From contig CBDCRK010000045.1 in assembly GCA_965220955.1 (NCBI GenBank), forward strand, positions 62,001-126,000: 64,000 bases of DNA, given 5' to 3'. Below are positions 50,952 to 58,801 of the stretch, in pieces. The notes below the pieces were generated by a model. It saw only the letters and a program-made list of their open reading frames with translations. It did no database searches and had not been told where the DNA came from. Source of the stretch: CBDCRK01 sp965220955 (lineage in GTDB: Bacteria; Desulfobacterota; Binatia; Bin18; CBDCRK01). The position numbers and the translations under genes were made by a program. Positions within the stretch are counted from its first letter, which is position 1; each line of letters begins with the position of its first letter.

Positions 50952-52091
50952 ATGAATTTTGGCTTTAGCGAAGAACAAGAGATGTTGCGTGACAGCGCAC
51001 ACAGGTTTCTGGAGACCGAGTCTCCTACCACGTTCGTCCGTAAGATGATGGCGGATGAAACCGCTCACTCTGGTGAGCTGTGGAAGAAGGTTGCCGAGCT
51101 GGGCTGGCTGGGCATTACTATTCCTGAAGAGTATGGAGGGGCGGGAGGAAATTTTCTTGACCTTGTGGTTATCTTGGAAGAGATGGGTCAAGCTCTTCTT
51201 CCTGGCCCTTTTTTTGCCACAGCGCTTCTGGGAAGTCCCACGCTTCTAGAGGGTGGTTCTGCCGCACAAAAGTCAGAGTTTCTTCCTAAGATAGCTGCCG
51301 GCGACCTTGTTTTCACCCTAGCTCTGGCTGAGGCAAGTGGGCGATATGACGCAGGCGGGGTTGCCCTTGGGGCTAGTACCAAGGGAAATGACTTTATTCT
51401 CTCAGGAGAAAAGCTTTTTGTGCCCGACGCGCATATAGCCGACTATATGATAGTGGCCGCCCGCAGCATGCAGGGGAGTACAGCAGAGGAAGGTATCAGC
51501 CTCTTTCTGGTTGATACTAAAGCGCCTGGTGTGAGCATTACCCAGCTCAAGACCGTGGACATGACTCGCCGCCAATGCCATGTTGTTCTCCAAGACGTAG
51601 CCGTCCCAGCCAGCCAGGTGATTGGCGAGGTAAACAAAGGCTGGCCTATCCTGCAGAGGGTGCTTGACCAAGCAATGGTAGGGCTGTGTACAGAGATGGT
51701 GGGAACCGGGCAAAAAGCTCTGGACATAGCCGTGGCCTATGCCAAGGAACGGGTGCAGTTTGGCAAGCCGATCGGCAGCTTTCAGGCAGTTAAGCATAAG
51801 TGCGTTGACATGATGGTAGCGGTGGAGAACGCTCGCTCGCTGGTGTACTATGCTGCCTGGGCGGTGGATGAGAACGTGCCTGAGGCCAAAAGTGCAGTCC
51901 CTATGACCAAAGCTTACTGCAGCGACATGTGCAAGACAGTGACAAGCGAGGCAATCCAGGTGCACGGTGGCATTGGGTTTACCTGGGAGCACGACATGCA
52001 CTTGTTTTATCGCCGAGCCCTCGCTTCTGAAGCGGCTTTTGGTAGCGCACCACTGCACCGGGAGATGGTGGCCCAGACGCTAAACCTGTAG
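50952..52091 (+). CDS. Acyl-CoA dehydrogenase (second of pair)
   Basis: 379 residues: NFGFSEEQEMLRDSAHRFLE, ITIPEEYGGAGGNFLDLVVILEEMG and the C-terminal YAKERVQFGKPIGSFQAVKHKCVDM and QVHGGIGFTWEHDMHLFYRRA are characteristic. Its FAD-loop is less conserved than in the first gene (LALAEASGRYDAGG), fitting the smaller subunit type in two-gene dehydrogenases. ATG 50952 follows AGAGGGAAAGAGA. Confidence 0.92.
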   Translation: MNFGFSEEQEMLRDSAHRFLETESPTTFVRKMMADETAHSGELWKKVAELGWLGITIPEEYGGAGGNFLDLVVILEEMGQALLPGPFFATALLGSPTLLEGGSAAQKSEFLPKIAAGDLVFTLALAEASGRYDAGGVALGASTKGNDFILSGEKLFVPDAHIADYMIVAARSMQGSTAEEGISLFLVDTKAPGVSITQLKTVDMTRRQCHVVLQDVAVPASQVIGEVNKGWPILQRVLDQAMVGLCTEMVGTGQKALDIAVAYAKERVQFGKPIGSFQAVKHKCVDMMVAVENARSLVYYAAWAVDENVPEAKSAVPMTKAYCSDMCKTVTSEAIQVHGGIGFTWEHDMHLFYRRALASEAAFGSAPLHREMVAQTLNL

Positions 52092-52299
52092 TTGCAATCT
52101 TCACCTCATTGTTCCCTTCCCCTCGATGGAGGAGAGCTGAGGAGGGCTAGTGGGGGTGAGGAACAATGAGCCCAAAACGGCCCCTTTTGCCCACCTTGTC
52201 CTTTTATCCCCCTTCTCTACTTTCTCCTGCCAGAACGGAGAAGCTTTGGAGCTTATCGCACCGTCTAAAAAATCATCATTCTTGTGTGGAGACTATAGT

Positions 52300-53148
52300 A
52301 TGGGGCCAGCCCTGATTGTTCACGGCGGAGCAGGGAGTTATGCTCCGGAGCTTAATGCGCCACGTTGTCACGGGCTTCAGCATGCGGCCGGGAAAGGTAG
52401 GCAGGTTCTGCTGCATGGTGGCTCTGCTCTGGAAGCCGTAATTGCCGCTGTAGTGGAAATGGAGGATGATCCTGTCTTTAATGCGGGTAGAGGATCTTGC
52501 CTTAATAGTGAAGGCGAGATTGAAATGGATGCCTCGGTTATGGATGGGAGTACGCTTGCTGCCGGAGCAGTGGGAGCGGTAAAAAACCTTAAGAATCCTA
52601 TTCTCCTTGCTAAGGCGATTTTAGAGGAAGGAAAGTCCGTTCTACTGGCAGCAGAAGGAGCGGAGCGATTTGCCCGGACCGTTGGGCTTCCCACTGCTAC
52701 ACGAGAAGAGCTTCTAGTAGAAAGACGGCAAAAGCGTTGGCAGGAGACCCAGGGCACGGTTGGGGCTGTGGCTCTAGACCGGTACAGCCGCCTAGCCGCG
52801 GCAACTTCTACGGGAGGCGTGCTTAACAAACACCCAGGCCGCATTGGAGATTCAGCTATTATTGGCGCGGGTACCTATGCCAGTGACACCCTGGGAGCGG
52901 CCTCAGCTACAGGCGACGGGGAGGCAATCATACGTATGGCCCTTGCGTACACGGCCCTCTCTCAGCTCCAATATGGCAGGGACCCCGAAGTGGTCGCTAA
53001 GGCTATGATGGCTCTGCTTAAGGAGAAAGGCCAGGGAGAGGGCGGCATCATTCTCCTAGACCCCTTTGGCCGGGTTGGCTATGCCTACAACACCTCCTCG
53101 ATGGACGTTGCTTACGCGCTGGGAGATCGAGAGATAGTGGTGAAGTAG
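52300..53148 (+). CDS. Isoaspartyl peptidase/L-asparaginase (Ntn hydrolase)
   Basis: A 282-residue N-terminal-nucleophile hydrolase made as a proenzyme. ALIVHGGAGSY opens the alpha chain, DPVFNAGRGSCLNSEGEIEMDASVMDG is the substrate-site signature, and the autocleavage site is GTVGAVALD, where the Thr becomes the new N-terminus; GRIGDSAIIGAGTYA and ATGDGEAIIR follow. It removes isoaspartyl residues from peptides or hydrolyses asparagine. ATG 52300 follows TGTGGAGACTATAGT; a longer frame upstream is not supported. Confidence 0.92.
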   Translation: MGPALIVHGGAGSYAPELNAPRCHGLQHAAGKGRQVLLHGGSALEAVIAAVVEMEDDPVFNAGRGSCLNSEGEIEMDASVMDGSTLAAGAVGAVKNLKNPILLAKAILEEGKSVLLAAEGAERFARTVGLPTATREELLVERRQKRWQETQGTVGAVALDRYSRLAAATSTGGVLNKHPGRIGDSAIIGAGTYASDTLGAASATGDGEAIIRMALAYTALSQLQYGRDPEVVAKAMMALLKEKGQGEGGIILLDPFGRVGYAYNTSSMDVAYALGDREIVVK

Positions 53149-53410
53149 TCGGCAATGTTAGAGACTCTGTACTAGGTGCTGATGTCTATAGTGCCTCGTT
53201 TCGTTGTCTTTCCCTCCGACTGCTTTCTGATGCTGTAAGAGCTTTATCGGGAAGGTTCGTTTATCTTTCTGTCCGGTTCTTGACCCGTTATTTTATTTTC
53301 GCTATTTATTCGCTAAAGACATTCCTAAGAGAAAAAACAAGGTATCTCCCTTTGTTTTCCTTTTCTTTGGGCTATTATAAGCTAAAAACCAATATACATA
53401 GGGAAAAACC

Positions 53411-55654
53411 ATGGCCAATCTATCCCTGGATCTACCCTTTCTTCATAATCCCCTACTCTTCGGCTACACCCCTACTCCCCACCTTGTGGCGGTTGAGCGC
53501 GAGGGAGAAAAAGCGGTTAGGCTCTTTAAAAGAGAAAATGGCAAGATCTGTTCTGAGGTGTGTGCCTTTACCCCTTTCCTGCTTGTCGCCGAAAAAGACC
53601 TGCTCAAAGGTTGGCGGGAAAACTGCCAGGTGGAGCCGCTTTCCGGGGAGGGCTTCTATCGTTATCGAGTCTTCGTCCCCACCTTTTCTGCTCAAGAGCG
53701 ACTGAAAGATCACCTGCAGAAGAAGACCAAAAAAACTCCTAATGCCCCCGATGCTCCATATTTGTTGTTTAACGACCCCATTTATCAATACTTACTCCTC
53801 TCTGGTCAGACCCTCTTCCACAAACTTGCTCTAGGCGACCTCAATCGCCTGCAGTTTGATATTGAAACCTACTGTGCTGAAGGGTACCAATTTTCTAACG
53901 CTAGGCGGGCAAGTGATCGCATCATTGTCATTGCCTTAGCGGACTCCAGTGGCTGGGAGCAAGTGATCTCTGGGCATGAGCTCTCTGAGGCAGAAATGCT
54001 AGCGGAGTTTGTACGAGTGGTGCAAGAGCGCGATCCGGACGTTATTGAAGGACACAATGTCTTCCGTTTTGATCTAGAGTACCTGGAGACACGGGCAAAA
54101 CGTCTGGGGGTTGAGCTGGCACTGGGGCGCAACGGCGGCTCGTTGCGCGGATACCCTTCCCGGCTGCAGGTGGCTGAGCGGTCAATCACCTATCGGCGCT
54201 ATGACATCTTTGGCCGCCATATCATTGACACTTGGCTCCTGGCCCAATTCTATGACATTGCCACACGCGAGCTGGAAAGCTACCGTCTTAAGGACATCGC
54301 CCGTCAGTTTGGTTTAGCTGCGGACGACCGGACATATCTCCCTCCAGAAAAGATCAGCTGGTCTTTTGACCATGAGCCAGAAACTTTGCTGGATTACGCC
54401 TTGGATGATGTACGCGAAACCCGGGCACTCAGCGATTTCCTCTCCCCCGCCTATTTCGTCCAGGCCCAGATCTTTCCTTATTCCTACCAGAATGTAGTTC
54501 TGCGAGGAAATGCTACTAAGATCGACAGTCTGTTTCTGCGGGCTTACCTGCACGAGCGCCAGGCTATCCCTCGTCCTGGTGCGGCCAAAGAGGTGGCAGG
54601 TGGGTACACGGATGTTTTCTTTCAGGGAGTAGCACAACCTATCCTGCATGTTGATGTTGCCTCTCTGTACCCGTCCATTATGCTGACATACAGCTGCTTT
54701 CCTCAAAGCGATGAGCTAGACATCTTGCCTGCCCTGCTTAAGGATCTGCGTGACTTTCGTCTCAAAGCCAAGGAACTGCTTAGGCAGGCAGAGAACAATG
54801 AGCGGCGCTACTACCTTCAGGCCCTGCAGGCTACGTTTAAGATTCTCATTAACTCCTTCTATGGTTACCTTGGCTTTGGACGGGGACACTTCAATGATTT
54901 TGACCAAGCCAACCGTGTCACCGCTATGGGCAGAGAGATCGTTAAGGGCATTGTGGAATGGCTCAAGCAAGCGGGGTGCTTGGTTGTGGAGATTGACACC
55001 GACGGTATCTATTTTGTTCCACCTTCTGACACCTGTACACTAGAGGCAGAGGAGGAGTTTCTGCAACGTCTCTCCACTACCCTGCCCCAGGGGATAACTC
55101 TGGAGCTGGCTGGCCGTTACCGGGCCATGCTCAGCTATAAAATGAAGAACTATGCTCTTCTCGACGAGAAGGGCAGGTTGGTAATAAAAGGTTCAGGACT
55201 GAAATCTCGCGGGCTTGAGCTATTCCAGCGTATCTGGATGGAGAAGATGTTTGTCTTGCTCCTCACCGGAGAGAAAGCAAAGATCCCCCACCTCTACCAG
55301 GAGTACCTTGCAAACTTTGACCAGCGGCAGGTTTCCGTGACCTGGTTCATGAAGACCGAGACTCTGCAGGATTCCCTGGAGGGGTACCGAGATAAGGTGC
55401 GGGGTAAGAAACGGAACCCTGCCGCTGCCTACGAGCTGGCCTTACGGTCGGAGCGCCTGTATCAGCCTGGGGACCAGGTTTCGTACTATGTCACCGGCAC
55501 AAACGCTAAAGTCAAAGTGCACGAAAACTGTAAGCTTGCCTCTCAGTGGGACCCCACCCATCCGGACGAAAACACCGCCTACTACCAGACAAAGCTCAGG
55601 GAATTATATAACAAGTTTCGACCGTTTATTGATGAGGCTGTTGCACCCTCTTAG
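53411..55654 (+). CDS. Family-B DNA polymerase (PolB-like)
   Basis: A 747-residue polymerase. Exonuclease motifs FDIETY (Exo I), GHNVFRFDLEYL (Exo II) and YALDDVRET (Exo III) are intact. Polymerase motif A is DVASLYPSIMLTYSCFP, motif B is FKILINSFYGYLGF, and motif C reads EIDTDGIYF where the usual is YGDTDS, keeping both metal-binding aspartates. No uracil-binding pocket could be checked by eye. It is a second polymerase, probably for repair or lesion bypass. ATG 53411 follows a weak AGGGAAAAACC. No obvious partner genes. Confidence 0.9.
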   Translation: MANLSLDLPFLHNPLLFGYTPTPHLVAVEREGEKAVRLFKRENGKICSEVCAFTPFLLVAEKDLLKGWRENCQVEPLSGEGFYRYRVFVPTFSAQERLKDHLQKKTKKTPNAPDAPYLLFNDPIYQYLLLSGQTLFHKLALGDLNRLQFDIETYCAEGYQFSNARRASDRIIVIALADSSGWEQVISGHELSEAEMLAEFVRVVQERDPDVIEGHNVFRFDLEYLETRAKRLGVELALGRNGGSLRGYPSRLQVAERSITYRRYDIFGRHIIDTWLLAQFYDIATRELESYRLKDIARQFGLAADDRTYLPPEKISWSFDHEPETLLDYALDDVRETRALSDFLSPAYFVQAQIFPYSYQNVVLRGNATKIDSLFLRAYLHERQAIPRPGAAKEVAGGYTDVFFQGVAQPILHVDVASLYPSIMLTYSCFPQSDELDILPALLKDLRDFRLKAKELLRQAENNERRYYLQALQATFKILINSFYGYLGFGRGHFNDFDQANRVTAMGREIVKGIVEWLKQAGCLVVEIDTDGIYFVPPSDTCTLEAEEEFLQRLSTTLPQGITLELAGRYRAMLSYKMKNYALLDEKGRLVIKGSGLKSRGLELFQRIWMEKMFVLLLTGEKAKIPHLYQEYLANFDQRQVSVTWFMKTETLQDSLEGYRDKVRGKKRNPAAAYELALRSERLYQPGDQVSYYVTGTNAKVKVHENCKLASQWDPTHPDENTAYYQTKLRELYNKFRPFIDEAVAPS

Positions 55655-55724
55655 GGACTGCTCATAAATAAGTTGATCATTTCCCACAAGGTTCTCGCAA
55701 AAGACCCAGAAAAATGGACTGTTT

Positions 55725-56636
55725 TCAAGTCAAAGGGCTCAAGCTATTCTTGGACAAATCCTTATTGGTAAAAAGCTGCATAAACTCCTCCACTGCCGGG
55801 GTAAGTTGCCTGCTCCGTTTGCAGATAAGGCCGAGGGGACGCATGAGAACTTCCTCAGTAAAGGAGAGGGCCCGTAGGGTTTCATTTTTGACTTCCTGCA
55901 GCACTGCCGGCTCGGGAACAATTGAGACTCCAGAGTCGATTTCTACCCCCCGTTTAATCGTCTCGATATTATCCATTTCCATGGCATATTGCGCCCTGAC
56001 CGTATATTTGCGCATCACCCGATCCACGGCTCGGCGAGTAGGCATGTCTCGCTGAAAGCCAACAAATTTTTCTCCGTCGAGCTTTTTAATCGAAATACGC
56101 TTATGCTGCGCAAAGGGATGATGGGGAGAGCAGATAAGCACTAAGCGATCCTCACGAAAAGGAATAACTATAATCTGAGGATGCTTGGCTGGATAGGCAA
56201 CAATACCCACGTCTATATTGCCTTTGCTTACATCCTCGTAGATCTTGTTTACTCGGGTGTACTCCAGGTGAACATTCACATCTGGAAAAGTACGCAGGAA
56301 TTTCTTTAGGGGAGAAGAAATTTCATAGAGACCCACACTATACACTGTAGCCACCCTCACTACTCCTGCCACTTTGCGTAAGGACATCTTTAGGTTGTCC
56401 TCAATCTCCTGATATTTCTGCATAATCTCTTTGCCCGCCTGATAGAGGATCTCTCCGGCAGGGGTGAGGCGGACATTGCCCTTAGAGCGCTCAATGAGCC
56501 TCTTGCCGTAACGCGTTTCCAGACTGCGGACCTGTTGACTCACCGCTGACTGGGTGACAAAGTTCCTTGTTGCAGCCAGTGAGAAGCTGCCAGTCTCGGC
56601 AAGATCACAGAACACCTTCAGAGTCTCAATGTGCAT
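55725..56636 (-). CDS. LysR-family transcriptional regulator (CysB-like)
   Basis: A 303-residue regulator. The N-terminal winged helix reads ETLKVFCDLAETGSFSLAA...TQSAVSQQVRSLETRYG; a substrate-binding domain follows (VVRVATVYSVGLYEISSPL, FREDRLVLICSPHHPF, GVSIVPEPAVLQEV). It controls unknown genes, possibly its divergent neighbour at 56786. No ribosome site precedes the ATG; the upstream 60 bp are very AT-rich and probably hold its promoter and operator. Confidence 0.9.
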   Translation of the reverse strand: MHIETLKVFCDLAETGSFSLAATRNFVTQSAVSQQVRSLETRYGKRLIERSKGNVRLTPAGEILYQAGKEIMQKYQEIEDNLKMSLRKVAGVVRVATVYSVGLYEISSPLKKFLRTFPDVNVHLEYTRVNKIYEDVSKGNIDVGIVAYPAKHPQIIVIPFREDRLVLICSPHHPFAQHKRISIKKLDGEKFVGFQRDMPTRRAVDRVMRKYTVRAQYAMEMDNIETIKRGVEIDSGVSIVPEPAVLQEVKNETLRALSFTEEVLMRPLGLICKRSRQLTPAVEEFMQLFTNKDLSKNSLSPLT

Positions 56637-56785
56637 AAAACTAATAATTCAAATTAAGTTTTTTCATTTTACTAATAGGAAAAAGTAGTTTACTATACAA
56701 CGTTTAGATACTTAAAACCAGGATTTCCCTTCTGGAAGGGGAGATTTATTACCAAAACATAATAATATAAAGCAGGAGAGATTCC

Positions 56786-57154
56786 ATGTTCGAGCCCGAC
56801 ACCCTCTTGCCAGAGCAGTTTTTTACCCTTTTAGGCAGAAAACCACTACAGGGGGAGAAGCGTTTGCTCCTAGCAATGTTGGAGGATGCAGTCCACTGTT
56901 TTCAAATGCACATCCTGGCAAAGAAACCTCATGAGCGCAGGCTTTTTCAGGAAGCTGAGGATTGGATTGATTCCCAGGACCTTCAGTGGTTCTTCTCTTT
57001 CGACAACATCTGTGAGGTCCTTAGTATCCATCCTGGCCGTTTGCGTGCAGCACTCAAAATCTGGAAAGAGGAGCAACTTACACAGCAGCAAAGTAAGGAG
57101 CCCCCTTTTATTGAAGCTGCTCATAGTAAGATGCTAGTTTCTTCCCCACATTGA
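56786..57154 (+). CDS. Conserved hypothetical protein, 122 residues
   Basis: The product has LLLAMLEDAVHCFQMHILAKKPHERRLFQEAEDWIDS and FSFDNICEVLSIHPGRLRAALKIWKE. The order acidic-W-I, then F-S-F-x-x-I-C-x-x-L-x-I-x-P-x-x-L-R, is shared with small proteins I have seen in Desulfobacterota- and Tectomicrobia-like genomes, of unknown function. The second half resembles a DNA-binding helix-turn-helix. ATG 56786 follows AGCAGGAGAGATTCC. Divergent from the LysR gene. Confidence 0.7.
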   Translation: MFEPDTLLPEQFFTLLGRKPLQGEKRLLLAMLEDAVHCFQMHILAKKPHERRLFQEAEDWIDSQDLQWFFSFDNICEVLSIHPGRLRAALKIWKEEQLTQQQSKEPPFIEAAHSKMLVSSPH

Positions 57155-57238
57155 TTCTCCCTGTTTTTTCTGGTGTTGATGACTCTTAGCCACCGACAAG
57201 CACTCTGACCCTCACTAGATCAGAACTAGCTGTGGGAA

Positions 57239-57307
57239 AGAGAGGAGGTTTAACCCTCCTTTTCCTCCTCTCTGCGGGGGGCGACACCTTCCCCAAAGTC
57301 GCCCCCC
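57239..57307 (+). terminator. Two strong hairpins downstream of the 122-residue gene
   Basis: GAGAGGAGG...CCTCCTCTC (57239-57272) and GGGGGGCGAC...GTCGCCCCCC (57276-57307). Neither has a T-run, so they may end transcription with help, or be an intergenic repeat. The rest of 57155-57433 shows only the promoter region for the next gene. Confidence 0.5.
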
Positions 57308-57433
57308 GCCCCCATCTAAGCCGATCGCCAGATAACAGACAAAGCCTGTAACGCTGCGTTTGTACCTGACAAAAAATTCGTATAATCTAGTTAGAGAAGT
57401 TTCTGCAAGACTCCTGACGGTTGGAGGGTACCT

Positions 57434-58027
57434 ATGCAGATCGAAGTGGACGGACGCAATGCCGAAGTTGATCCCCGCTGGCGAACACTAATCGAGCGTA
57501 AGTTTGCAAAGTTCGATCGTCACGTTTATAGGGTTACTCATGCCCGGGTTACTATTCTCCATAATCGCCACCACTTGGCGGGAGACAACGAGGTTCAGGT
57601 GGTCCTTTCTGTCCCAGGCCGAACCCTGACGGTGAATAAAAATGCTGCTCAAATTCCTGACGCGTTGCGGGCTGCACTAACAGCGGCAGAGCGGGAATTA
57701 AAGACTTATCATCAAGGGCGAAACCGCTTTGTTAAGCAGCCTAGTCCTAGACCAGTGGGAACCATTGCCCGCCTCTTTAAGACCCGCGGATACGGCTTTA
57801 TTTTGACCGAGGCAGACCACGAGGTCTATTTCCATAAAAACTCTCTGGATGGCTTTCCCTTTGGGCAGCTCGAAAAGGGTATGCAGGTTGCCTTTGAGGT
57901 GGAAGAGGGAGAGAAAGGACCGCAGGCTTCCCGGGTGTTAATTGCCGAAGTAGAAAAAGTAGAGGGCTACTCAGAAGTAGAGGGCTACTCAGAAGTAGAG
58001 GGCTACTCAGAAGTAGAGGGCTACTGA
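57434..58027 (+). CDS. Ribosome-hibernation (HPF/RaiA-like) domain fused to cold-shock domain
   Basis: 197 residues. Residues 1-~100 form an S30AE ribosome-binding domain (VDPRWRTLIERKFAKFDRHVYRVTHARVTI) and ~107-175 a cold-shock OB fold (VGTIARLFKTRGYGFILTEADHEVYFHKNSL). The fusion is known in proteobacteria and suggests binding to ribosomes or RNA under stress. The last ~22 residues are a tandem VEGYSE repeat. ATG 57434 follows GGTTGGAGGGTACCT. The 3' end overlaps cobS by 7 bp, tail to tail. Confidence 0.9.
   Translation: MQIEVDGRNAEVDPRWRTLIERKFAKFDRHVYRVTHARVTILHNRHHLAGDNEVQVVLSVPGRTLTVNKNAAQIPDALRAALTAAERELKTYHQGRNRFVKQPSPRPVGTIARLFKTRGYGFILTEADHEVYFHKNSLDGFPFGQLEKGMQVAFEVEEGEKGPQASRVLIAEVEKVEGYSEVEGYSEVEGYSEVEGY
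57959..58025. repeat. 18-bp tandem repeat at the 3' end of the HPF-cold-shock gene
   Basis: GTAGAGGGCTACTCAGAA is repeated 3.7 times without mismatch, encoding VEGYSE units. Copy number may vary by slippage without shifting the frame. Confidence 0.95.
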
Positions 58028-58773
58028 AGCGACACTCCCTGCGCAATGAGAGCAAACAGGGAAAAAGCTGACGTCTCTATTATCTCTCCCATGGCTCCCA
58101 GAGTGTCTCCGGTCACCCCACCCAGGCGGCGATTGCAGTAGAGAGTGAAGAGTAAGGTCAGGGTGGCCAGTGGAATAAAGACCACTAGGCCAACAATCTC
58201 GACCAAGGCAAAGGTCACGGCTAGGGCTAGGACGCTTGCCAGACCAAACTCACGAAATCTTACTCCCCGTACAAATACCCATCCGAGCCCTTCTGCCCGC
58301 GCCGGACGTGAGCTATAGGCCATCACTACACAACTCCAGCGCCCCAGCATGGGCGCAATCAGTAGAGCAGCTCCTCGATATCCTCCTGCAAGCAGGTCAA
58401 GCGAGCGAAGCTTCAAGAACAGGGCCAGGAGAACGACCAAGACGCCGAAGGTTCCAACTGCACTGTCCTTCATGATTGCCAGGCTCCGCTGACGGTCAGT
58501 GCTACCTAGAAACCCGTCGGCGGTATCGGCAAGCCCGTCAAGGTGAAGCCCGCGACTGAGTGTTGCCAGCACAGCAACGAGCAGTAGGTTGAGGAAGGGA
58601 GGGGGGAGGAAGAAGAAGATCTTATCGCACAGCCAGAGACATCCTCCCAGGATAAGTCCAATCATCGGAAAGAAGGTGGCCGCATGGCCCAGAGCTTCTT
58701 CACTAAAGGGGAGGTCACGTCTCAAGCGAATAATAGTAAGGAACTGGAGGGCGGTGAAAAACCTTGTTAGCAT
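58021..58773 (-). CDS. cobS: Adenosylcobinamide-GDP ribazoletransferase
   Basis: A 250-residue membrane enzyme that makes adenosylcobalamin in the last step of B12 assembly. LTRFFTALQFLTIIRL, HAATFFPMIGLILGG and SRGLHLDGLADTADGFLGS, followed by MKDSAVGTFGVLVVLL and GVTGDTLGAMGEIIE, are the family signatures, with a CDP-alcohol-transferase-like D-G-x-A-D pattern. No other cob genes lie nearby. The last 7 bp overlap the end of the opposite gene. Confidence 0.94.
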   Translation of the reverse strand: MLTRFFTALQFLTIIRLRRDLPFSEEALGHAATFFPMIGLILGGCLWLCDKIFFFLPPPFLNLLLVAVLATLSRGLHLDGLADTADGFLGSTDRQRSLAIMKDSAVGTFGVLVVLLALFLKLRSLDLLAGGYRGAALLIAPMLGRWSCVVMAYSSRPARAEGLGWVFVRGVRFREFGLASVLALAVTFALVEIVGLVVFIPLATLTLLFTLYCNRRLGGVTGDTLGAMGEIIETSAFSLFALIAQGVSLQ

Positions 58774-58801
58774 GCCGCGCCATTCCTTATCTTCGTCCTT
58801 G

